Notes: generated by a model not told the origin, from the letters alone. DNA of 64,000 nucleotides from Algibacter pacificus (GCF_008033385.1 NZ_VOGY01000002.1:62001-126000); one strand, 5' to 3'. Shown: positions 1-11,195, counted from the stretch's first letter. Made by a program: numbers and translations.

Positions 1-960
1 GAAAATGGTAACCTAAATCTAGATAAGAGAGGGAAACCTGTTAAAAAACTTCGTAAACAAACCAAAGGCGATAATTGGGCAATACGAAAGGCAATGCACA
101 AAGAAACTGTTTCAGGGATTTATAACATAGACACCCCTAAAGGAAAAATAGCTACTGCTGTTAGAGTAGCTTTAACAGAAATTAAAAATGAAAAACATTT
201 GGCAAAAATTACAGACGAGCGAATTAGAGAGGTGATTTTACCGAATCATTTAAAAAATTATTTAGATAAAGATGGAAAACCAAAATACGATGAAGCCTTT
301 AATCAGGAAGGGATAGAAGATTTAAATAAAAATATAGTTGAACTGAATCTAGGAAAAAATCATCAACCAATTTATAAAATAAAAATATTTGAAGTAGGGA
401 GTAAGTTTTCAATTTCTGAAGACTATAATTCGGCAAAAAACAAAAAATATGTAGAAGCAGCTAAAGGAACCAATCTTTTTTTTGCCGTTTATTGGGATGA
501 GAAAAAACAAAAACGCAATTTTGAAACAGTGCCTTTAAATGAAGTAATTACCCATCAAAAGCAAGTAGCTTATTTACCGAAAACAGAACGCCTGCCTATT
601 CAGCCTAATTTTAAAAAAGGAACATTTTTATTTACACTTTCTCCAAATGATTTAGTCTATGTTCCTACAAATGAAGAGTTGGATAATAAAGATGCTATTG
701 ATTTTAATAATTTGAGTAAGGAACAAATTAATCGAATTTATAAAATGGTAAGTTGCACTGGAGTAGAGTGTCATTTTGTTCCAAACAAAACGGCAAAAGA
801 AATAAAGAAAAATGAAAATGGTACGAATAGCAAAAATGAAAGGATACAAGACTTTTACAATGGAGAGTGTATTTATGATATAAAAGAAAAGCCCGTTATG
901 ATTAAAGAAAGGTGTATCAAACTAAAAATAGATCGCTTAGGCAATATTTCAAAAGTATAA
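1..960 (+). CDS. cas9: Cas9 endonuclease, C-terminal part (5' end outside window)
   Basis: The reading frame is open from base 1, so this is the last 319 residues of a larger protein. The stretch NWAIRKAMHKETVSG near the start is the segment that follows RuvC-III in large Bacteroidota type II-C Cas9 proteins. The rest would be the PAM-interacting C-terminal domain and ends in KLKIDRLGNISKV. The HNH domain and the RuvC catalytic residues lie outside the window and could not be checked. cas1 follows 3 nt after the stop, so cas9-cas1-cas2 is one operon. No csn2 or cas4 follows cas2, which fits subtype II-C. The first in-frame ATG here (base 94) is internal and not a real start. Confidence 0.93.
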   Translation, partial: ENGNLNLDKRGKPVKKLRKQTKGDNWAIRKAMHKETVSGIYNIDTPKGKIATAVRVALTEIKNEKHLAKITDERIREVILPNHLKNYLDKDGKPKYDEAFNQEGIEDLNKNIVELNLGKNHQPIYKIKIFEVGSKFSISEDYNSAKNKKYVEAAKGTNLFFAVYWDEKKQKRNFETVPLNEVITHQKQVAYLPKTERLPIQPNFKKGTFLFTLSPNDLVYVPTNEELDNKDAIDFNNLSKEQINRIYKMVSCTGVECHFVPNKTAKEIKKNENGTNSKNERIQDFYNGECIYDIKEKPVMIKERCIKLKIDRLGNISKV

Positions 961-963
961 AAG

Positions 964-2192
<1,229 letters not shown>

Positions 2193-2300
2193 AGGCCTTC
2201 GAGCGGAGTAGAGAAGCAATTCTATATATAGTTAAATTATAAAAATGTAAGGAAGATTATATATTTAGAATACTATAAAAGAACGTAAAAATTATTTAAC

Positions 2301-2784
2301 AATAAAGGTCATCGAGCGGAGTCGAGATGAGAAACATTTAATTATATAGAGTAAAATACAGGCGGAATAAATAAATGGTTCTCGACTCCGCTCGAACACC
2401 AAAACAAGATATTCCATTTCTTAAAAAAATAGCAGCTATTTATGTTTTCTGATGACACTCTTTTTTATAAAATAAAAAACACCTAACTATAAAGGTCATC
2501 GAGCGGAGTCGAGATGGGAAACACTTAATTATAATAGAGTAAAATACAGGGAGGAATAAATAAACGGTTCTCGACTTCGCTCGAACACCAAAACAAGATA
2601 TTCCATCTCCTAAAAAAATAACGGCTATTTATGTTTTCTGATAACACACTTTTTTATAAAATACAAAACACTTAACAATAAAGGTCATCGAGCGGAGTCG
2701 AGATGGGAAACACTTAATTATATAGAGTAAAATACAGGGGAAAAAATAAATATATGGTTCTCGACTTCGCTCGAACACCAAAAC
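2301..2784. repeat. Three tandem ~188 bp units, each with a REP-like inverted repeat
   Basis: Three near-identical units lie head to tail, with starts 187 and 189 bp apart. Each begins with TCGAGCGGAGTCGAGA (2312-2327, 2499-2514, 2688-2703) and about 53-60 bp later carries its reverse complement TCTCGACTYCGCTCGA (2380-2395, 2569-2584, 2759-2774). The first unit's arms pair perfectly; the other two have one T/C difference that still allows a G-U pair. A further single left-arm copy with one mismatch lies at 2199-2214, right after cas2. Similar palindromes are dispersed in Flavobacteriia genomes. No open reading frame is present. The units fill most of the space between cas2 and the array, where a leader would be expected. 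Confidence 0.9.
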
Positions 2785-2850
2785 ATTAGAATAGGAAAAT
2801 TCAAGTTTAAAACAGACGAAACCAACAAAAAAAATAATTTTTTAATTTCT

Positions 2851-2895
2851 AAAAAGGAATCCCCAAACCTTTATTTATCTAAAGTTTTGGGGATT
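2851..2895 (-). terminator. Intrinsic terminator for leftward array transcript
   Basis: The arms 2858-2868 (AATCCCCAAAC) and 2884-2895 (GTTTTGGGGATT) form an 11-bp stem with one bulged base. Read on the minus strand the stem is followed by CCTTTTTAG, and further down by another run of T. The + strand has no T-run after the stem. It ends 3 nt before the first CRISPR repeat, so it would stop a right-to-left transcript leaving the array before it reaches cas2. Confidence 0.65.
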
Positions 2896-2898
2896 GAC

Positions 2899-5800
2899 CT
2901 TGTGAATCCTCACGTAAAAATACAATTTGAAATCAATTCACAACGGACTTATGGGCGCAAATTTATTTACTGGACTTGTGAATCCTCACGTAAAAATACA
3001 ATTTGAAATCAATTCACAACAATCTAAAAACAAGGTGTAAACCTTAGTGTCTTGTGAATCCTCACGTAAAAATACAATTTGAAATCAATTCACAACTAAA
3101 CTTGTGTACATCGCCAAAAAGCATTTCTTGTGAATCCTCACGTAAAAATACAATTTGAAATCAATTCACAACAAACCACTAATTGACTTGCCGCAGCAAT
3201 TTCTTGTGAATCCTCACGTAAAAATACAATTTGAAATCAATTCACAACGCGAAGATGGCCAAAACATTAAACGGTTTGCTTGTGAATCCTCACGTAAAAA
3301 TACAATTTGAAATCAATTCACAACGACGGAGTCAGTTATGAGGTTCAGTCGGGTACTTGTGAATCCTCACGTAAAAATACAATTTGAAATCAATTCACAA
3401 CGTAACATCGCAACATAAAGCGTAAGTAATGCTTGTGAATCCTCACGTAAAAATACAATTTGAAATCAATTCACAACTCATTAATCTTCTAAACAATTCA
3501 TCTGTTTCTTGTGAATCCTCACGTAAAAATACAATTTGAAATCAATTCACAACAGCTTCATACATGCTGTTATACCCAATACTCTTGTGAATCCTCACGT
3601 AAAAATACAATTTGAAATCAATTCACAACGAAATTATAGCCAAAATAGAAGACGAAGCTCTTGTGAATCCTCACGTAAAAATACAATTTGAAATCAATTC
3701 ACAACAAGTTCAGAGGCACAAATGAAGATAGTGACCTTGTGAATCCTCACGTAAAAATACAATTTGAAATCAATTCACAACGTGTCTATCATCATTAGCT
3801 ACAATTAGATACTTGTGAATCCTCACGTAAAAATACAATTTGAAATCAATTCACAACGGGCTTGTGGTGCAAGTACGCCTCCCTGTACTTGTGAATCCTC
3901 ACGTAAAAATACAATTTGAAATCAATTCACAACTGTAAACAATGTTTTTCTAAACTCATAGACCTTGTGAATCCTCACGTAAAAATACAATTTGAAATCA
4001 ATTCACAACTAGTATTTACGGCTTGCAGTTTGTTTCGCCCTTGTGAATCCTCACGTAAAAATACAATTTGAAATCAATTCACAACTGTGGATAGGGAATA
4101 GATTGTATGAGGTAACTTGTGAATCCTCACGTAAAAATACAATTTGAAATCAATTCACAACACGCGATAAGTAGCGGAAAAACAAAAACCACTTGTGAAT
4201 CCTCACGTAAAAATACAATTTGAAATCAATTCACAACTGCTTTGATGAAGCAAATCCATTTCCCGTTCTTGTGAATCCTCACGTAAAAATACAATTTGAA
4301 ATCAATTCACAACGCATCGTAAACGCGTTTAATAAAGTCGCTTCTTGTGAATCCTCACGTAAAAATACAATTTGAAATCAATTCACAACCAACGTACAGG
4401 ACGGGCAAAGCCCAAGAAGCTTGTGAATCCTCACGTAAAAATACAATTTGAAATCAATTCACAACCATTAATCACATAGCGCGCGTATAAATAGGCTTGT
4501 GAATCCTCACGTAAAAATACAATTTGAAATCAATTCACAACCAGGTGCCACGGTTACTGCAGGCCATCCTGCTTGTGAATCCTCACGTAAAAATACAATT
4601 TGAAATCAATTCACAACACGCTTTGCTCGAGAGAAAATTTAATAAGGCTTGTGAATCCTCACGTAAAAATACAATTTGAAATCAATTCACAACAAGAAGT
4701 TAGAAATAACAGGAAGAAAGTTGCTTGTGAATCCTCACGTAAAAATACAATTTGAAATCAATTCACAACGTGATGATGGTTCGCCTTTAAAAAATATGAC
4801 TTGTGAATCCTCACGTAAAAATACAATTTGAAATCAATTCACAACATAATGCCACAGGTTACACCCACCAAGATACTTGTGAATCCTCACGTAAAAATAC
4901 AATTTGAAATCAATTCACAACAGAAAGTACAAGCGAGTTTTAAGCGTGTGGCTTGTGAATCCTCACGTAAAAATACAATTTGAAATCAATTCACAACGCT
5001 TCTGTGATGCTGTTATGCGTTCGTTTGCTTGTGAATCCTCACGTAAAAATACAATTTGAAATCAATTCACAACGCTGCCTAGTGAAGAGAGACAAGAAAG
5101 ATACTTGTGAATCCTCACGTAAAAATACAATTTGAAATCAATTCACAACTAGTGTTTGCGCTGTTTAAAACGTCATTATCTTGTGAATCCTCACGTAAAA
5201 ATACAATTTGAAATCAATTCACAACTATTGCGCTCAAACTTGTCTTTTTCTTCATCTTGTGAATCCTCACGTAAAAATACAATTTGAAATCAATTCACAA
5301 CAAATCGTCCAACTGGCTTCACTAGCTATTTCTTGTGAATCCTCACGTAAAAATACAATTTGAAATCAATTCACAACGAGAATAGCGAGTTGCCTATGAA
5401 TAGAGAACTTGTGAATCCTCACGTAAAAATACAATTTGAAATCAATTCACAACGGTGTGTAATTAAAATAATTCAGTAACTATCTTGTGAATCCTCACGT
5501 AAAAATACAATTTGAAATCAATTCACAACGTGTGTATTTAGCCATTTTGTCTGTAAAATCTTGTGAATCCTCACGTAAAAATACAATTTGAAATCAATTC
5601 ACAACCAATTCTTTACTGTTTTTAATACGTGCTATCTTGTGAATCCTCACGTAAAAATACAATTTGAAATCAATTCACAACTGCGTTGCTACTCCCTCAT
5701 TCTCCAAGAACTCTTGTGAATCCTCACGTAAAAATACAATTTGAAATCAATTCACAACGTTTATCTTCATTACTTTTCAAAATCCATTCTTGTGAATCCT

Positions 5801-6888
5801 CACGTAAAAATACAATTTGAAATCAATTCACAACGCAACACCTATTAATTGAGTTTGTTCAAGACTTGTGAATCCTCACGTAAAAATACAATTTGAAATC
5901 AATTCACAACACATAATGAGTTATCCTAAAAAAGTAAACGCTTGTGAATCCTCACGTAAAAATACAATTTGAAATCAATTCACAACAAAAAGCCTACACA
6001 ATAACTAAAGAAGTTGCTTGTGAATCCTCACGTAAAAATACAATTTGAAATCAATTCACAACGGCGAAAAGGGTTGGGGGTTTTACGTGGATACTTGTGA
6101 ATCCTCACGTAAAAATACAATTTGAAATCAATTCACAACTGTTAACGGCTTAGTTTCTTTGCAAATAGGCTTGTGAATCCTCACGTAAAAATACAATTTG
6201 AAATCAATTCACAACACAGACAATAAGCATGCTAAAATAGATGATCTTGTGAATCCTCACGTAAAAATACAATTTGAAATCAATTCACAACGAGTAACTG
6301 TTCCAATAGTTTGTAATTCTACTTGTGAATCCTCACGTAAAAATACAATTTGAAATCAATTCACAACGGTAACTCAGAAGTAACAAATACAGTATTACTT
6401 GTGAATCCTCACGTAAAAATACAATTTGAAATCAATTCACAACCTAACACGTTTACAATTCCTGCAAGTGATACTTGTGAATCCTCACGTAAAAATACAA
6501 TTTGAAATCAATTCACAACAGATAGTTCAGGGAGGTACTAGTGCTGGCACTTGTGAATCCTCACGTAAAAATACAATTTGAAATCAATTCACAACTGCTG
6601 TCTAAGTCAATACTATCATTTACGCCTTGTGAATCCTCACGTAAAAATACAATTTGAAATCAATTCACAACTTACAGATAATCTGAGTCTCACTAATAGG
6701 ACTTGTGAATCCTCACGTAAAAATACAATTTGAAATCAATTCACAACCCATGGACAAGTATTCACCCATTTTAAAGACTTGTGAATCCTCACGTAAAAAT
6801 ACAATTTGAAATCAATTCACAACTAAAAGAAGCAACATCCCTTGGTATTGATACTTGTGAATCCTCACGTAAAAATACAATTTGAAAT
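2899..6888 (-). CRISPR. Type II-C CRISPR array, 52 spacers
   Basis: There are 52 full 46-nt repeats plus a truncated 53rd. On the + strand the repeat begins CTTGTGAATC and ends AATTCACAAC, with complementary ends. I saw no variation among the 52 full copies. The first repeat starts at 2899 and the last full one at 6778. Spacers are 30 nt except three of 31 nt (before the repeats at 3356, 5713 and 6094). The last copy (6854-6888) keeps the first 35 nt and then diverges. Type II-C repeats conventionally read GTTGTG at the 5' end in the crRNA sense; here that is the minus strand, so crRNAs are probably transcribed leftward. The decayed copy marks the cas-distal end as old and the cas2 side as the adaptation side. 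No tracrRNA anti-repeat is visible in the window; it probably lies upstream of cas9. Confidence 0.98.
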
Positions 6889-7153
6889 ATTCTTTTTAAC
6901 ATTATATTTCTTTAAACATAAATGGAATCGATTCATTGGGCGATTAAATAGAAAATTATTAAATAAGTTTTTTAAAATATTTTCATGTCTTAGTGTTCCT
7001 GAATATGGGGTTTTCTTTATATTTATCAGGTGTTGAATAACTGACACAATGTTTAAAAATAAAGGTTGTTTTTGTGCTTCATGAAATTGACAAGGCTAGT
7101 TATTGACATGTTGATCATAAAAATCGACTAATTATTGAAATAAAAATAGCGTT

Positions 7154-8056
7154 ATGAAAATTGTTAAAAAATTGATTCTTGGGGGTGTTTTTATATTCTT
7201 TTTAGGATGTGATTATGAGATTGAAAAAGGTGTCATGAAAAGTGATTTATCAAAAGATGTAGAGCTTATTACAGACTTTGGAACAATTGTTTTTAGATTA
7301 TCGAATGATACCCCTAAACACCGAAACAATTTTATTAAGTTAGTCAATCAAAAATCTTATGATAATGTGTCCTTTCATCGTGTTATAGAAAATTTTCTTA
7401 TACAAACAGGAAATATGGATACAAAATATCCCGACCCTAAGCAAGAAAAAGATAGTTCTGAACAAGCTTATACCATAGATGCTGAAGTTAGGCCAAACTT
7501 ATTTCATATGCGAGGTGCTATAAACGCAGCTCGAATGGGAGATGATTATAACCCTAATCGTTCTTCTAGTGGTACTCAGTTTACAATTATCCAAGGTAAA
7601 CCATACAACGATAGTACTTTAGCTGTTGCCGAAAAACGTATTAATACTAACTTAGCATACCATAGAATTATTAATAAACCAGAGCACAAAACAGAATTTA
7701 ATAAACTCTTTAAGTTGTCAAATAAAATGGAGGATATTGCTGTAGCAGAAGATGTTTTGGATAGTGAGGTTAAAAAAATAATGCTAGATTCTATTCAGAG
7801 ATTAAAAAATAAATTTGACTCTCTGGCTAGGGTTGAACTTATTAAAATGAAGCATTATAGTTTTCCTGAAAAGCATCGTGAAATTTACAAAACATTAGGA
7901 GGTGCTGCTCATTTAGATCAAAACTATACCGTTTTTGGAATGGTTGTTAAAGGGATGAACATAGTGGATAGTATTGCTGCTGTAAAAACAAATAAACAAG
8001 ACAAACCAATTAAGGATATTCGTATAATTTCGGCAAAAATGATTGAAAGAAAATGA
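7154..8056 (+). CDS. Peptidyl-prolyl cis-trans isomerase, cyclophilin type, lipoprotein
   Basis: 300-aa cyclophilin-type isomerase that would assist protein folding in the periplasm or at the outer membrane. Residues 1-19 form a lipoprotein signal ending FFLGC (Cys19). Catalytic-domain motifs are FHRVI (74-78, active-site Arg) and SSGTQFTIIQG (138-148). A charged insertion follows at about 155-240 (MEDIAVAEDVLDSEVKKIM region), before the last domain segment HLDQNYTVFGMVVKGMNIVDSIA. Insertions here are common in Bacteroidota secreted cyclophilins. The gene stands alone, with about 265 bp of AT-rich DNA between it and the CRISPR array and no obvious promoter box. Confidence 0.88.
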   Translation: MKIVKKLILGGVFIFFLGCDYEIEKGVMKSDLSKDVELITDFGTIVFRLSNDTPKHRNNFIKLVNQKSYDNVSFHRVIENFLIQTGNMDTKYPDPKQEKDSSEQAYTIDAEVRPNLFHMRGAINAARMGDDYNPNRSSSGTQFTIIQGKPYNDSTLAVAEKRINTNLAYHRIINKPEHKTEFNKLFKLSNKMEDIAVAEDVLDSEVKKIMLDSIQRLKNKFDSLARVELIKMKHYSFPEKHREIYKTLGGAAHLDQNYTVFGMVVKGMNIVDSIAAVKTNKQDKPIKDIRIISAKMIERK

Positions 8057-8205
8057 TATAATTAAAACATCTAAAAAAGAAACTTTAGTACTTAAACCAT
8101 AATAAAATGTATAAATATACTGGGTATAGATATATAATTTTAAACCCCGTTATAATGCTTGTATTTTACTAAATATAGGATATAAAAAAAAAGACTAAAA
8201 TAGTT

Positions 8206-9213
8206 ATGCTAATTACAGAAAACAATATGCAAAAGGTGCTCTACAACCTTTTTGTTAAATATAAATTTACTAGCGAGAAGGCACATTTACTAGCTAATGT
8301 ATTTACAGAAAGTACTTTAGCTGGCATAAGCTCGCACGGCATCAATCGCGTACCTCTTTTTATTGGATATATAGAAAAAGGAATTATTAGAATAGATTCT
8401 GAAGCAGAGCAAGTTGCTTCTTTTGGCAGCATAGAACGTTGGGATGGAAATCTAGGTCCGGGTATTGTAAATGCCACTAAATGTACCAACCGGGCTATAG
8501 AATTAGCAAAACAACACGGAATGGGTATGGTAGCATTGCGAAACACCAACCACTGGATGCGAGGAGGAACCTATGGACTGCAAGCTGCTAATGCTAATTG
8601 TATATCAATTCTTTTTACAAATACTAAACCTAATATGCCGCCTTGGGGTGGAAAAGATAGCCGAATAGGCAACAATCCCTTTGTTGTATCCATACCAAGA
8701 AAAAAAGGACACGTTGTATTGGATATGGCAATTTCGCAATTTTCGTTTGGTAAAATTAACGATTATAGATTAAAAGGCGAAAAGTTACCTTACCATGGGG
8801 GGTGGGACAACAACAATGAGCTCTCAAATGATCCGGATAAAATTTTATCGAAAGAACGTGGATTGCCCATTGGCTATTGGAAAGGTTCGGCGTTATCTAT
8901 TGTTTTAGATATGCTCGCTACCTTATTGTCGGCTGGAAATTCTACCGCCAAAATAAGTGCTAACGACTTGGAAACAGGTATTTCACAGGTATATATTTGC
9001 ATATACCCCGAAGTTTTTACCGATGAAGGATTGCAGCAAAAACTTATAGAAGAAATTATTGATTATACACATAATGTAGAATCTATAAATCCAGGAGATC
9101 AGGTATATTACCCAGGCGAAAGAAGTTCACAAACTAGAGCAAAACATTTAAAAGAAGGGGTTGCTGTTAATGAAAGTATTTGGAAAAAAATTATATTACT
9201 TTCTGAAAAATAA
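8206..9213 (+). CDS. Ldh2/malate-lactate dehydrogenase family oxidoreductase (YiaK-like)
   Basis: 335-aa NAD(P)-dependent oxidoreductase of the Ldh2 family. The early motif GISSHGINRVPLFIGYIEKG carries the family's conserved active-site His, and NTNHWMRGGTYG (about 116-127) is typical of the 2,3-diketo-L-gulonate reductase (YiaK/DlgD) branch, as is PPWGGKDSRIGNNP. By motif the best guess is 3-dehydro-L-gulonate 2-dehydrogenase. The same superfamily includes delta1-pyrroline-2-carboxylate reductases that act in hydroxyproline catabolism, and this gene lies beside a putative hydroxyproline locus, so that role is an alternative. It stands alone on its strand. Confidence 0.8.
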   Translation: MLITENNMQKVLYNLFVKYKFTSEKAHLLANVFTESTLAGISSHGINRVPLFIGYIEKGIIRIDSEAEQVASFGSIERWDGNLGPGIVNATKCTNRAIELAKQHGMGMVALRNTNHWMRGGTYGLQAANANCISILFTNTKPNMPPWGGKDSRIGNNPFVVSIPRKKGHVVLDMAISQFSFGKINDYRLKGEKLPYHGGWDNNNELSNDPDKILSKERGLPIGYWKGSALSIVLDMLATLLSAGNSTAKISANDLETGISQVYICIYPEVFTDEGLQQKLIEEIIDYTHNVESINPGDQVYYPGERSSQTRAKHLKEGVAVNESIWKKIILLSEK

Positions 9214-9525
9214 AACTATTGAATTACATTTAAAACAATACTTTACGTAACTGTGCTATCGCTATTGCGTAAGTATTAACCTTGTTTTCCTTGTCATTAT
9301 TTAAAATGTATTTTTGAATTGTTGGTCATAATAAATCCGCATTATAGGTTAAAACTTTGGGATGCGGATGGTCTAAATTTATCAGTTAAATGTGTTTCTT
9401 TTTCTTTCATTTTGTCTAAATTAACAGAAAGGGGTATCTTATAAAATTAGGCGCTACATCTTTTTTCAATAATGATGTAACAATAATTTAAATGGAACTA
9501 CAAATTATTAAAACACAAATTAAGA
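9214..9525. other. Intergenic region, nothing assigned
   Basis: 312 bp of AT-rich DNA. The only structure seen is an imperfect hairpin (9237-9250 against 9265-9277) just after the oxidoreductase gene. It has no T-run on either side, so I do not call it a terminator. Confidence 0.5.
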
Positions 9526-9720
9526 ATGAAAAACATAACAAAAAGAAAAGCGTTAACCCTACTATCTGTAGGAATATTTATAATAGCTGCTTCTCAAGTG
9601 TTTTCTCATTATTTGCAATTAATCGATTTAACGAAAGGAACATTTACAGGAATTGGTATTGGCCTATTACTTACGGCCTTGGGGTTTGGGAGTTTTAAAA
9701 ACATTCGTGGGTATAAATAA
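9526..9720 (+). CDS. Small two-helix membrane protein, unknown function
   Basis: 64-aa protein with two hydrophobic segments, LTLLSVGIFIIAASQVF (about 10-26) and FTGIGIGLLLTALGFGSF (about 39-56), joined by a short polar loop, and basic residues at both ends. It looks like a small inner-membrane protein. I do not recognise a family. The initiator ATG is preceded by AAGAATG; an overlapping longer ORF in another frame lacks any protein-like character. It is followed by about 285 bp with no gene up to the convergent lyase. Confidence 0.6.
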   Translation: MKNITKRKALTLLSVGIFIIAASQVFSHYLQLIDLTKGTFTGIGIGLLLTALGFGSFKNIRGYK

Positions 9721-9951
9721 TTTGCAATATAGGAAACTAAAAAAAATTATCACGAAAAAGAAGGTGGTTCGTTTTAGGCCTTAAAAGCCAAATTAGCTTT
9801 GTAAATAATTAGCATAAAATATAATTGTAAGCAGTGCTACTCATCTAGCTTAAAATGATAACATCTAATTCCAAGACTTAAAAGTTATTTACAGCAGTCT
9901 TTTTTATAAAACAACTCCCGTATTATCTCTCTACGACACAAAATATTGAGT

Positions 9952-9980
9952 ACAAAAAAAGCTCCATTTTTATGGAGCTT
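9952..9980 (-). terminator. Intrinsic terminator of the DHDPS-family lyase gene
   Basis: Perfect 9-bp stem AAGCTCCAT/ATGGAGCTT (9959-9967 and 9972-9980) with a 4-nt loop. On the minus strand it is followed by a run of seven T. It lies 25 bp beyond the stop of the minus-strand gene at 10006. Confidence 0.9.
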
Positions 9981-10005
9981 CTCTTTTTAATATTTTAAAA
10001 GACCA

Positions 10006-10974
10006 TTATACCAAGTCCAGAACTTCAAGTCTTTCTTTTGCAAGAATATATCTTGCATGAACATCATCAATTTGCTGTTGCGTTAATTTCTTACCAAAGG
10101 TACGAAGTCCTCCTACGGCATCATTATGATGAATTCCAAAAGCATACTTAAGATATTCGAGAAGCAACGGCTTAGCGTCCAGGTATGAAATGGAATTCAT
10201 TGCCTGAGAAATTTTATTAGCCTTAGCCCATTCTCCTTTTGTTACGTACTCCTGCATAGTAACACTGGCTTTGGGGAAGATACAACCTACACCTGTAATT
10301 CCTCCAGATGCACCTGCAAGTCCTGCGTGTATAGTTACAGTATCTACACCTGCTAACACTTTTAAATCTTTGTTGGCTAACATCATTGTTTCAATTATTG
10401 AAACATCTATAGTCGATATTTTAAGAGCCGTTACATTTGGGAGTTTAGCAATTCTTAATAAAAGATCGGTAGAGAGTGCATGATATCCAGCTGCATCAGG
10501 ATTATTATAAGGCATCATTGTTATTCCAGCACCTCTTGCAGTTGCTTCAGCTAGTTCATAATACGCATACATTTCTTCATCAGAAGGAAGCGCCTTAGTT
10601 TTTGGTGGCATTATCATGGCTGTATCTACTCCTACAGTCGCTAGTCCTTCAACAATTTTCACAAGCGCTTCTTTATTTTCTGCCGCAGCTCCACTAATCA
10701 ATGGAACATTGTATTCTTTAGCAACTTCAGAAAGCGCTTTAAGTAAAGAAAGGCGCTGTTCAGAAGTTAGATAGCTATTCTCACCAAGAGTACCAGAACC
10801 CACAAGTCCGCCCATTTGGCTTCCCCCTTTTCCTTTAGCTTTTAAAATACCTGCAGCGTATTTTTGCGTGGCATCAAGATCAATTTCAATAGAGCCGGAT
10901 TTTGACTCTTTCAGCCAGGTAAACACAGCTGGCATAACGGTATATCTCCAATCTAAATTATTTATTTCCATCAT
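10006..10974 (-). CDS. DHDPS/NAL-family lyase, candidate 4-hydroxy-pyrroline-2-carboxylate deaminase
   Basis: 322-aa class I aldolase-type TIM barrel of the dihydrodipicolinate synthase/N-acetylneuraminate lyase family. Visible residues are Tyr156 in MMPYNNPDAAG and the Schiff-base Lys185 in NVTALKISTID; GSGTLGENSYLT (60-71) is the substrate-carboxylate loop. The family includes DapA, NanA, KDG aldolase and HPC deaminase, which converts delta1-pyrroline-4-hydroxy-2-carboxylate to alpha-ketoglutarate semialdehyde plus ammonia. The nearby epimerase, D-amino-acid dehydrogenase and alpha-ketoglutarate semialdehyde dehydrogenase remnant favour the HPC deaminase role. That is inference from context; family membership itself is secure. 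The ATG pair at the start leaves an ambiguity of one codon. Confidence 0.75.
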   Translation of the reverse strand: MMEINNLDWRYTVMPAVFTWLKESKSGSIEIDLDATQKYAAGILKAKGKGGSQMGGLVGSGTLGENSYLTSEQRLSLLKALSEVAKEYNVPLISGAAAENKEALVKIVEGLATVGVDTAMIMPPKTKALPSDEEMYAYYELAEATARGAGITMMPYNNPDAAGYHALSTDLLLRIAKLPNVTALKISTIDVSIIETMMLANKDLKVLAGVDTVTIHAGLAGASGGITGVGCIFPKASVTMQEYVTKGEWAKANKISQAMNSISYLDAKPLLLEYLKYAFGIHHNDAVGGLRTFGKKLTQQQIDDVHARYILAKERLEVLDLV

Positions 10975-11044
10975 ATTTTGTTTTATATAAAATTACGTTA
11001 ATATGTTTTTTGTAAAATTATTGATACTATAAGAATCATATCGA

Positions 11045-11195
11045 TATAATATTACTACAATATAATATTATACTATCCTTTTTACTGAAAACACATGTCC
11101 TATTGAGATATTTATTGTGTATCTATCTTTATTAGTTTAATTTTTCGGGTAAGCGCTTTACCTTTTAAAATTAGATTAATTATAATATAATATTA
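11045..11195. promoter_or_regulatory. Upstream region of the lyase with three TATAATATTA copies
   Basis: Three exact copies of TATAATATTA lie at 11045-11054, 11061-11070 and 11186-11195, upstream of the minus-strand lyase. Each contains the palindrome TAATATTA. The first two are 16 bp apart. They could be regulator half-sites or promoter-like AT-rich repeats; chance in such AT-rich DNA cannot be excluded. The rest of the 405-bp gap (10975-11379) shows no gene. Confidence 0.35.
11147..11162. promoter_or_regulatory. Operator-like near-palindrome GGTAAGCGCTTTACC
   Basis: The sequence at 11148-11162 is a near-perfect palindrome around AAGCGCTT with a CG core, the style of LacI/GalR-family operators. 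It sits about 175 bp upstream of the lyase start. No LacI-type regulator is encoded in the window, so any cognate protein would be elsewhere. Confidence 0.3.

Noticed and set aside
6842-7047. Overlapping ORFs on both strands at the end of the CRISPR array
   Set aside because: They run through the last repeat and AT-rich flank, lack protein character and overlap each other; no ribosome site or neighbour supports them.
6889-7153. tracrRNA beside the array
   Set aside because: I looked on both strands for a degenerate anti-repeat (complement of GTTGTGAATTGATTTC) here and in 2193-2898 and found none. It is probably upstream of cas9, outside the window.
9237-9277. Terminator after the Ldh2-family gene
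   Set aside because: Stem is interrupted and has no T-run on either strand.
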